DNA of 64,000 bases from Dastarcus helophoroides (Eukaryota > Arthropoda > Insecta > Coleoptera > Bothrideridae): contig CM053329.1 of the NCBI GenBank assembly GCA_028583605.1, forward strand, positions 9,176,001 to 9,240,000, written 5' to 3'. The translations under genes and the position numbers were made by a program. Under the pieces are notes generated by a model. It worked only from the letters and a program-made list of their open reading frames with translations, ran no database searches and was not told where the DNA came from. Shown here piece by piece: positions 26,201 through 38,200 of the stretch (position 1 is its first letter; every line of letters starts with the position of its first letter).

Positions 26201-29200
26201 AAAAAACTGTTTAGTTCAGAAAAACTGTGAATTTACAAAATAAATCTAATTGAAACACTAAATTTCCATAGAAAAAGAGCCTCCGTAGACAGAAGTCCTC
26301 ACTGTGTCAAGCGGGACCGCACAGGAATTTGCTGTCTCCGACTGCCTAGTATGCATCAAGAATCTTGCCCTTGGGGGGATCAATCCTATTAGTTCCTATG
26401 ACCATCTTCCATGATAGTACTTATAGAAAAGAGACAAGTCACCAACCATACGCCTGTGCTCTAGTGTTTTGAGGAAATCGGTCAAAGTCTCGTCATCAAT
26501 TAGGCGAAACGCTCTTCTTTGAATTAAATCCAAAAGAGCTAAAGTGTACTTTGAAACTGAACTCGAAACACGAGAACAGTATTCTAGTGTTGAGCTTTGT
26601 ATAGTGTGAGCAGTTGATGAGATATGAAGTACTTTTTAGCTGTAAAAAGAAAGTTTAGCTTCTGAGAGGCGGATTTGGCAATGGCGCGCACATGATCGTC
26701 CCAAGAGAAGTTGGTGCTCGCATTCACTCCTAGGATAGACAGATTAGATCCCATCGGGAGGATTTTACTGACCATTAGTATGTTTTGTTGCATTATCCCT
26801 TGATGTTTTCTTAGAGAAAACTGCGGCCTGAGTTTTTGAAGCATTTAAGTGGATCAGATTTTTCTTACCCCATTCCAGAATGATTTCGAGATCCCGATTA
26901 ATCATCTGCATCTACCGTTCCCTTAGCCGATCTGAAGCAGCGACGGATAATGATTTGTCGGAGAAAAAAATGCACCAAAGCTACTATCATATGCATAGCT
27001 GATTGGAAGTTAAAGCTAAGAGATTGGTTATGTGTAACCGAAACAAAGTAGGAGACGGGATAGACCCCTGAGGCACCCCGGCAGTAATTACAAATGTCTC
27101 AGTTGAGATGCCATTGACGAGAACCTGAAGAAATGTCAGCGATAAAGTTGGATATCAAATAACAGAGTCCAGGAGGAAGACCATAAGATATTAATTTGAC
27201 GAGAAGAGATCGGTGCCAGACTCTGTTGAAAGCCTTTGAGATTTACTGTCTATGAGTATCTTTGTTGCATTATCCCTTGATGTTTTCTTAGAGAAAACCT
27301 CGCCCTGAGTTTTCGATGCGTTGAATTTGACTAGAAGTTTCTTACCCCATTCCAGAATGATTTCGATCCCGCTTAATCATCTGTATCTGCTGTTTCCTTA
27401 GCCGATCTGAAGCAGCAAGGGATAATGATTTGTGGAGAAAAAAGATCACACCAGGCTACTATCATTTTCGTAATTGTATATCTAATTGGAAGTTGAAGCA
27501 AAGAAATCATTTATGTGTAACAGAAACATAGTAGGAGATAAAAGAGACCCTTGAGGCACCCCTGCGTTAATCGAAAATGTCCAGGATGGGATGCCATCGA
27601 CGACGATCTAAAGAGATCTGTCAACGAGAAGACTGGATATCAAATGACAAAGTCCAGGAGGAAGACCATAAGATGTTAATTTGGTGAGAAAAGATCGGTG
27701 CCAGACTCTTTCGAAGGCCTTTGAGATGTCCAATGCCACAATCCTAGCCTCGCCATATTTTTTCGTAGCTGAGTTACAGATATGACTAACATATGCCAGT
27801 AGATCGCCTGTTCACAGTTGTTGTCTGAAACCGTATTGCCTATCCAAGATGATTCTATTTTCCTCCAGATATTTGCGAATCTTGATGTTGATAACCTTTT
27901 CCATCACTTTGGATAAAACAGGAAACAAAAATATAGGGCAATAGTTGGTAGCCAGATTCGCTTTTTTCCTTTTTGGGGACTTGCTGAACCCTAGCAGATT
28001 TCCAGATGTTAGGGAATACATATTTACTGTGAGAGGGTGAACAACTTGTTTGAAACAGGAGTCAACTCTGAAGCGCACTTATTAAGAACAATAGCAGGGA
28101 TACCATCAAGGCCAGAAGCTTTCAATGTGTCGAGCTCGAGGAGAATCTTCCTGACGTGCGTTATCTGAAAAATTTCAGACATCGAAGTGTCAACCTTAGG
28201 AAGATTAGGAGGTTCTGCGTTTCGAGAATCAAGGTTGAAATTTGCAGCAAACATTAAGGCTAGCAGGTCAGCCTTTTACTTGGAAATAGTTGCAATATTG
28301 TCGTCATCGAGTAAAGGTGGAAAATTTAAAGATGTAAAATTCTTTCCAATCGACTTCGTAAATCCCCAAAAGGACCTGGAATCGTTCGAACAGTTGATAA
28401 GCCTCTGACGCACTTTACGATCGAAATCACTTTTTGCTTCATCAATAACCTGTTTACAACAATTTCGTGCATTTACAAAGGTGGCCCAAGTCTCGACTGA
28501 GGGATTATTTCTCCAACGACGATATGCACGATTTTTGCAGGAGATTTTGGCTGAATTCAGGTTTACTGGAAACATACTTCTTTTGGGAATGGAGAATTGA
28601 GCATTCCATACCAACCAGGATAGTTTTAGTTGTGGATTCGGCAACTGAGGGAGGGTTGTCCGAGCTAAAGCAGACTTTTTGCCATAGGAAAGATGCAAAG
28701 AAGTCTATTAATTCTTCCCAGTCTGCAAAGTTAAAGTGCCAAACCCTACGGTGCTGTGTCTGAGCAGGAGGCGGTGTATGAAGCTACAAGCTTCTGATGG
28801 TAAGGAAAAGATCGAGTAGATTAGGTTGATGGGTATCTACATCAGGAATTCTTGTGGGTTCCTCAACCAATTGCGATAATCCACAAGTGATGGCGAAAGC
28901 CTATGCAACCCTTCCCGCGTCGTCAGTTCGGGAAGAAAACCTCAACCAGAGGATATTGTGTACGTTGAAGTCACCGAAAAAGACGGCCTCAGCATTTGGA
29001 TAATTCGTCTGTAGTTAATCGAAGGTTACGGAAAGATAAGAGAAGAGCTATCTGTATGAGGGATCGTTTGGAGAAAATGAATATTACTTGGAGCAGATTT
29101 TCAGCCAAATCTTATCATGTTCAGCAGATTCCAGTGCTTCTGCTCGTTGACAGGATAGGTCGCTTCGCGTAAAAGCACAAAGTCCCCTCTTGTGTCGAAA

Positions 29201-32200
29201 CTTCGTGTGCAAGACGTAATTAAGGCAAAGCAAGTGGACAATATTGGCGGATGAAGAGACTTGGGTTTCTGTCAGAGCACATGGGAAGGTGTTAATGAAC
29301 CGAGTTTAGATTTGAGTTTAGCCCCCGAATGCTATAGAACTGAATTTTGAATGAATTATTTGAAAGATACTTGACCTGTAGCACGTTAAATTAGTCCGTC
29401 GATTTTGGATTCTCCCGCGCACCCGCCACCCGGACATCTGAACAGGAGGGTAGTTTACGTCCGGAATTTTTTGCATGAAGAGAATCCATCATCTTTGTTT
29501 TTAAAAATTACAAATAAAAATCAGAGATGAAAAAAGAAATTTAATAATTTTGGCAAGTAACTCATGTAAAGCTGTTTTTCTCGTAAAAGGATTGTTAGTA
29601 AAATATTCACGTTTGCATTAATTTTAAATGTAAGACTGATTACTGCACCTGAGCTGAATCCAATCTATTTAATCGAAGCCCGGGTAGCTCAGTCGGTAGA
29701 GCATTGGACTTTTAATCCAAGGGTCCAGGGTTCAAGTCCCTGCTCGGGCGACTTTTTTTATATTTATACTTTAAAATACTTGTACATATATCATTATCAA
29801 TGACTAATTCATTTCAGTCGTGGATTGAGAAGATCAGTAATAGAAAATATGTCTGTAAAACTCATGTGAGTCCACCTAACCAAAGCGAAATAGCTCAGTG
29901 CTTCAGGAGTAGCTCAGTGGTAAACGGATAAAATATATGAGTTTTATTCCAACAAGAACTTACGAAAGCAATACTTGATATCTAAAATTGACATTTTCTT
30001 TTACTTACTACTAAAGCATTTATGAGAAATTTTTTTATAAGAAAGAATTATCACAATGCAAATGGCATATGGCGGTTTGACAATTCATTTGGTATATCCT
30101 TAGATAATATAGATAGTCAAAGGTACATCACTTTAGGTAAATTTCGATCGACTAAAGGATATCTAGATCATTATTTTCATTATAATACCAAATTATTATG
30201 TAATAAAGTTACACTTTTATCTGCTTTGCAGTTAGACGCAGTGTTAATATACTAATATAATACACTCGCCAGTTTGTTGAACTTGATGAAGGTTACGCCA
30301 TTGAACTGGATTTCTCAATTATTTATTACTACTTTTTTCACCAGTTCTATTATTATCAAATTTTATATTTTTATTGTTGCCAATTTCAATAATTTTATCA
30401 CTTGCATCTACAAAGTTTCAAAAGAGGAATACAGAACGCAGTGGGGGATGTCCATAAGGGAACTAGACACCTGCCTAGGGGAGCGAGGTATCACTTTTTT
30501 GTAGCTAAAATATTTTGAGAAACACCATACAATATTGCCTGGAGCCTCATCAATATTTAATCGGCCACTGATAATTAAAAGTCCATTAACCGCAGAATTG
30601 GTTTCCTATTATTGTGATTCATATTTATACAGACAGGCCCGGCATTAACACGCGATTCAATACGAGAGAAATTGAAGTTAAGTTGCAGCCAAGTAAACAA
30701 CTATTGTATGCCAACACAACTATGAAACTGACGGGTTGCTTGATAAAGCAATTGACATGAAAAAGCCAAACACTTTATCTAATTGTAAGAATCTAGAATT
30801 CAAAACGACTCAATTTTCAACGTTATTACAGAAATTAATAATATATAACTGGAAGGTATAATTAGAAAATATACCTGCTATTTAGTATGCGTATAATTTA
30901 AACACTCCGGTGACCGCAGTCCCTCGACCTGAGCTGAACCCAATCGATGTAGCAGAAGCCCGGGTAGCTCAGTCGGTAGAGCATTGGACTTTTAATCCAA
31001 GGGTCCAGGGTTCAAGTCCCTGCTCGGGCGATTGTTTTTTTCTACATAAAAGTTTATTTTTAAACGAACCTAATTAAACCATACATGAATCACTTATGAA
31101 AAGATGTAAATTTAGAGAGATTTAATGGTCAACTAGTTACATTATTTGGGATGGTTCATACATACAAATAAAAAATTTAACAATATTAACGTATCATTTG
31201 AAAAATGCTTAGCAAAAAGCAATAATGTATTTTCAGTCTTAAAGATTTTTATATTTTACTTTCCTACGGAATTTGTTCCGTTTGGCTGTTCCACAATGTA
31301 TGTAATAATTTTCGATTTCATTACAGAAAAAAATAATTCAATTAATTTTAAAATTAGTTATAACCTGACAAGGGTATCAGTAGGAGTAACTCATGACTAT
31401 TATATGCGATATATTTAAGAGGGATAAGATATCAAATAGTTTTACGATGGCTTAACTCTCTATATAATATGGATACTTTCAATAATTGACATATTAAAAA
31501 TATTAATTTAAATCATGAAGTCCATTTTTTGGCACAACTTAGAATTACATAAGTATAAGGCTTATTTTATAGGCTTAGGCATCTCAGGCAATCTATTCGC
31601 ATTTTCAGATCCATTTGAGATTTAATTCCATTTGATAAAAATAGTCAGTCATATTCAAAAAAACTCCTGACCTGAATCCAATCTATTTAATTGAAATCTA
31701 ATGGTGTCTATCGCTCGGCCTGAGATGAGTCCAATCGAGTTAACGTAGCCCGGGTAGCTCAGTCGGTAGAGCATTGGACTTTTAATCCAAGGGTCCAGGG
31801 TTCAAGTCCCTGCTCGGGCGACTCTCTTTTTATATTTATAATCAAATCATTTTAAGCAATGTACTGATAATCACTCATAACAAATAGCATATCAATCTTG
31901 GACTTAAAGTAATCTTAATAACAGAAGAACTGGTTTACGAGTAATTCAGAGAGACGAGCCTAAATAATGCGACCATGGAGTTACTCGTGCTAATGGTCTC
32001 AAAATATAATAACAAAAATTAAATGGGGTACCCTAAAAAAAAACAATTTAATGGCAATTTCCCATGCATGCATCTTCAATCTTTCAAATGTTCAACAATT
32101 TTTTATTTGTTAAGAAGTTAATTTCTTTATTAAATAGGCTTGCTAAACTTACTGACAATCCCTCTGTTAATAAAACATTGCTCTAATATTAAATTTAAAT

Positions 32201-35200
32201 CGAATGGTGTCTGCCGCTCGGCCTGAGATGAGTCCAATCGAGTTAACGTAGCCCGGGTAGCTCAGTCGGTAGAGCATTGGACTTTTAATCCAAGGGTCCA
32301 GGGTTCAAGTCCCTGCTCGGGCGACTCTTTTTTATTTAATTATATATTTTGATTAGAATATTCTCGTCTCATCGCAAATATTTCTACTTTGGTCTCCTAT
32401 TTTCTAAATTATCAAACTGTTAATTTTTACTTCTTTGTCCAAAATTTCGAGTTTAAGCAATACATTTTAAATGATTCCTAAAGATTTTAACTTATTTTCA
32501 AAACGACCTCGATCTCCAAAATTCGATGTCTTTCTTTAAATTACGAATATATAAACTTGAATATTTTTTTCTTGAAATTTCAATGTTAATTTTGAAACGT
32601 CAACGATTTTCTCGGATTTCGGTAACATCTTTTTTTGTATATACATTATGGTTTCTTCAAAAATTCAAATTCCAAAATGAATACATCATTTTTTACTCTT
32701 ATTCCCGAAACCAATAAGATCTCAAGCATTTCCTGAGCTTTGGCTTTTTATTTTTAAAATTTTGAATTTAAACTCGATGTTTTTTCTCAAAAACTATTTA
32801 TTTAAAATGTTGGTGGAACGGACTAAACCTTAGTTATCTTCAAAAATTGAAATACAAATCTTGTCCCCTGAAACCAAGTAAAATTGAAAAACACAACAAA
32901 AATTGCTCTAACGCGTTTTGATGGCCAAGCTAGCATTTTCAGAGAGATACTGAAGCTGCATCTCTCTGAAAATGATAGCTTGGCTATCGAATCGCGTTAG
33001 AGCAACCTTTGCTGTGTTTTTTAATCTTTCTTGACTTCAGGAGACATAATTTGTATGTCAATCTTTATTGAAAATCTTTATTAAAAATGCAATATTTTAA
33101 CTTTTTGTTGCAAAATTTCGTCTTCAACTTCGAAATGTCGATTTTTGTTTCGAAATTTCTAAAGCATTTTTATTTTTTGAATCTTTTCTTAAAGTTTGTT
33201 CTTTTTTCCCTAACGTTTTACTGTAAACTAAAATTGACATTATTTAGCTATTTAGACTTTTTTTTTGACCCTAATCTCGAAGTATTGGATAGATTCGTGG
33301 AGTGGGCTTACGGTTGAATTCTACAGCATCATAATAATGGAATAATACCCCCCCCCCCCCCCCGGTAAAGAGCCATTGATTTAAGTACCCCGAAATTTCA
33401 AGATTTTCGATACTTTTTTAAATCCAATTTTCTGAAAATTTCCACTTATGTCTCCCTCTGACTTGAGCAATAAAAAGAAAATAAATATTTAATCGGAAAA
33501 TTTAAAGTTTTTCTCAAAATAAGCCCATTTTTTTTTCAAAATGAAAGTTTGAGACATTTTGAACTTCTACTAGATTTCGTCCTTTTCCTTGAAATTTCTT
33601 TCCTAAAATTTGACTTTCTCTCGAAATTTTGTTCCTCAATTTCAAGGTTTTTCTCGAAAATTCGTATTTTTGAAAACGTTATCTTTTTTAGCATTAGATA
33701 GTTTTTTAAATTTTTTACCTGCTGCAATCAAAATTTTCGGATATTTTTACTGTTTGCTTAAAATTCGACTTCATATTTATCTTACAGTTCAGTATATAAT
33801 ATTTCTGGAAAAGGCGACTTTTTCTTCAAAATTTATCCTTTTTTTTTTTTGAAATTTTGATCTTACTCTTGAAATTTCTATTTTCTTTTCAAAATTTGTT
33901 TTTGGAAATTTAGATTTTTTCTTGAAATTCGTTTTTTTCTCGAAATTTCAACTTTTTCTCAAAAATCATCTTTTGGAAATTTCGACTTTTTTGTCGACGT
34001 CATATCCATTATGAAAATCTCAACTTTTTCTTCGAAATTAATCTTTTTATAAAATTTAGATATTTTTGTTCAAAATGTATCTTTTTCAAACAAATTTTCT
34101 CAATTTTGACTATTTTTTCAAATTTTCTGTGGAAAATTCATATTGTTTTCTGCTCAAAATACGTCTTTTTCGGGATTTTCGACTATTTTTTCAAAATTCG
34201 TTAATTTGTTTTCTCTAAAATTTGCATTTTATTCCAAAATTCGACTTCTTTTTAAAATTAACTTTCGTGGGAAAATTTTAATTTTTTTCGTAATATTCGA
34301 CCCGAAATTTCGACTTTTTTTTAAATTCATAGAAATTTAAAATTTTTCTTCGAAATTCATCTTCTAATCGAAATTTTGTTCTTCTTTTTAAATAAGTGTT
34401 CTTCCTAAAATTGGACTTTATTCTCAAAATTCCATCATTTGTCCTTCTCATAATTTTTTTTAAAAAAACCAGTGTTTAGAAAATGTTGAATTGTGCAATT
34501 TTGAAAGTCACACTTTTAAAAAAGTCAGCATTTTGAAGTGCCTATTTTGCAAAAAAGACGAGATATTTAAAAAACTTTGAAATACGCAAAAAAGTCCAAA
34601 TTAAAAAAATTAAAATTTTTAAAGTAGACATTTTGAAAAAAAGGCATAAGAATTTTGGAAAAGAGCCAAAATTTTTAAAAAAGTCAATCCATCCTGAAAT
34701 TTGTTAAAATACTTTCGAGTCTCAATTTAATTTTTTCCAAAAATGTCAAAAGTTTAAGATCAACAAAGTCAGAACAAAACAAAATTCAGAATTTATTAAA
34801 ACTAAATTCATTTTGGGAGGCAAAACCAAATTTCGAGAAAAACTTTTAAATTTGGGTGGGTACATACTAGAAATTTGTCAAAATTGGAAGCAAATTTGTT
34901 TAAATTGACAGCAAATTTGTACAAAATTAGCCTATCTATTCAAATTAAAAACAAATTTGTTCACACTAGAAATAAACTTATTCAAACCGATAACAAATCT
35001 GATTCAATTAGAATCAAATCTATTTAAATTAGAAACAAGGTTAATGAAATTAAAAGCATATTTGTTTAAACTGGAAGCCATTAGAAGCAAATTTGTTTAA
35101 AAAAAAAAGAAAATTTCTTAAAAACAGAAGCAAATTTCTTAAAATTAACAGAAATATTATTTAAAGTTGCATATTTAAACATTTTTATGCATATTTTAAG

Positions 35201-38200
35201 CATTTTGAGTACATATTTTAAACTATTTACGTTGCACATGACATATGATACAGTAATTGAAATACAAATATTGTCCCCTAACACCAAGAAAGATTAAAAA
35301 ACACAACAAAGGTTGCTCTAACGCGTTTCGATAGCCAAGCTATTATCATCTTCAGAGAGCATCAATATGCTCTCTGAAGATGATAGATTGGCTATCGAAA
35401 CGCGTGAGCATCAGTATGCTCTCTGAAAATGATAGATTGGCTATCGAAACGCGTTAGAGCTTATCTTTCTTGGTTTCAGGGGAGAATATTTGTATTTCAA
35501 TTTTTGAAGATAACCAAGGACCAGTCCTTTCAACCAAAAAAAAATATGATCCAGTCTCTACTAATAAACAACAACATTTTAATGGGCATTCTGATAGCCT
35601 ATAACTCAAATTTAATTTTTAAATATCAGCAGTCGTTCGACCAGAGCTGAGGCCAATTGAGTTAATGAAGCCCGGGTAGCTCAGTCGGTAGAGCATTGGA
35701 CTTTTAATCCAAGGGTCCAGGGTTCAAGTCCCTGCTCGGGCGAACCTTTTTTGCATCTGTCGGTGTATTTTCGAACTTTGTTACCAGACGTGCCAAAAAT
35801 GTAGATATATGTTTGACGAAATTTGCAAAAGTTTTGCCAAAAATTACACCCTTTCTAGTTGAAGATTAATTTGTTAATCAAGTTAATTCTAAAAATTATT
35901 ATTCGTTTGTTCAAAAGAAACTCCAAAATCATAACAATCCTTATAACTTTTTATCTATTTATCCAATATTAACCCTTTCGCGCCGAAGACCGTATACTCC
36001 CGTGTTAAAAAATGTGACAAATAGTCGAAGACTGTATTTATTCGAATTATATTTTTAATTTAGTACAATATTCTTGTAGAGACGCTTATTATCGTACTTT
36101 TCCGGTAAATGTATGCTATAACCACGAAGACCATACGATTCCGTAAATCTCGAAAACTGCCCGCCTTATGGGCATACTTAAAAATAGGAAAATTTCACGT
36201 CGCGAAAGGGTTAATAGTTTTTTTATGAAATATGCTTCTATAAGCGGATATTTTCGAAGTAACCCCAATCTCAGTTTACCTTTGATCGCCACTATTTAAT
36301 TGTTTTTCTAATTTATTTTTAGTAATTGTCGGTTGCCATTAGAAAGACTGATAGAATCAAAAATATAAAAAGTTTAATATTTTTTTTTTATTACGGCGTA
36401 ATAGACAAGATACAGTGATTTGAATTTGAAAATTAATCAAGGTAACCTCTTGCCTATTTTAAAAATATTCAGCCCCTAACTGGGTAAAAAATGGTATCCA
36501 AATTAATAATGATAAAAAAATGTGTTGCATAACAAAAATCAAAAAACTATGAAAGAAATATTTAAACACCTGCTTTGTCGATCTTGAATATTACTTAAGG
36601 GGTGAAAAAGAATATTCAAATTTATATGAAAAATATCAAAACATAATTGAAGTATTTAAAATAACAAATTAAGGTATTTTATACTTTAAAAACGTTTATT
36701 GTAATTTTTTATTGTAGTTTGCTGATTATAAGGACCAGTGGCGGCTAGTGCTAAGGTTTGCAGGTTTGCGCAACCTCCAAAAAATCGCTGTGATAAAAAA
36801 GAAAGTAAATTGTTCTTTATGTTGTTTATTTTATTTATTGATAACAGATTTATCGCTACCAACCGTACTGCTGAATATTGCGGATTCCGCCGATTCGTAA
36901 GCGTTTGATGACATATTGGGTCCACGGTTTGCAAAGTTTGCAGGCTAGACTGCAAACTTTGCTTTACACATATGCACCTGCGCCTTAACTCATATTTTGT
37001 TCGCTTAAAATACTTGCCCATAAGCAAGCATTAGGTTGCACTTGTGGGTGCAAACCAAATATCGATTCGCTATTATAATCTGTCATCGGGCAATGTTCCG
37101 AGTCTTGAAACACAAATAAAAATGAATTCAGTGCAAAGTTTAATTGTACAGCCATTCTGTAACCGATCTGTGTCGAAAAAACTGGAAATTAAGCGACGTG
37201 GATGACCTATTCCAGACTTAAATATTGTGCAGACGGTGTTTTGTAAAAAGCGAAGTTTTAACAGAAGCAGTTCGCGAAGCTAAAGAAGTACCTATGCGAC
37301 ATTGTTATCTGCTAAGCTAAAAAACGATTCAGCTTCATTGGCCTTTTAATTGCAACAACCTTATTTTTTTCTGAAAAGTTTAACCAACTTAGAATCACTT
37401 TTCCTGAAAAGAATTTTAAAGAAACCGCCAAGGTTAATCCATTTTTTAATTTACAAAAACTAAGAACTAAACTAACCCTAATTTACGAAACAGAAAAGTT
37501 TAAATCGGCTTTTGGTTTACTTGTACTCTATAACATTATTTCAGAAAATAGTGAGCTTAGTGAAACTAAATCTTTTAAAAATCCTGATAACTATCCCAAT
37601 GTCTTCCGCTGAAGCAGAATGGTGCTTCTCCAGTCTGGAAAGAATAAAAACTCTTTTAAAAAATAAATTATGCCAGGAAAGATTGTGCGCATTAACGATG
37701 TCTTCAAAAAAAAGAACTTAATCCAAGTAATATTCGACTTCAGTAAATAGTTATTGATACATTTGCAGCTGCCAAAGTTCCAAAGATGGCAAAAGATGCC
37801 AAAGATGGACTTCCTCTTCTTTTTCTTTCTGTTTTTTTGCGAAAATAAAAATAAAATATCTCTTAATTCCTCAGCTTAATTTAAAATTTCCAGTTTCGGC
37901 ACATTTTTCCAAATGTCTTTGCAACCCCCAAATTTTATTAGCACCAGCCGCCACTGATAAGGACTTATTCTTAATTTATTTTAATTGATTAATTTGTTTA
38001 TGATGATGACGATTTTTAATTTTCTTAATTTCGAATTAGACTTAAAATAATATTTCTAAATTTTGAAAAATATACTTATATTTACATGATGAATACTTCT
38101 TTTTCAAAATATATTTTTATTTTTGATTGTTTTTAATTTTTTTATAATTATAAATGAAAAAGTCATACAGTTTAATTCTGAAATAAATCACTATATTTTT

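Larger units (their letters stand above)
26265..29470 (-). mobile_element. Jockey/CR1-like non-LTR retrotransposon, dead, internally duplicated
   Basis: A minus-strand LINE inside the 12.8-kb IDUA intron, in sense with the gene. The endonuclease lies from about 29345 to 28700, a linker to 28100, and RT to about 26800, then the C-terminal part to 26270. The 3' end is cut off. A fragment of the same family at 41521-41920 shows what is missing. An internal segment of about 480 bp is present twice in tandem (26775-27250 and 27255-27735). No ORF1 was found. Confidence 0.82.

Noticed and set aside
29885..29935. tRNA-like words TAGCTCAGTG twice near 29890-29920
   Set aside because: Only D-arm/A-box-like pieces; no anticodon stem, T arm or acceptor pairing could be built.
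30022..30255. 77-codon plus-strand frame between tRNA-Lys copies
   Set aside because: No motif, no splice or promoter support; probably chance.
36686..37027. 113-codon minus-strand frame over the hAT left end
   Set aside because: Crosses the transposon boundary and has no homology; the real transposase scraps are on the plus strand.
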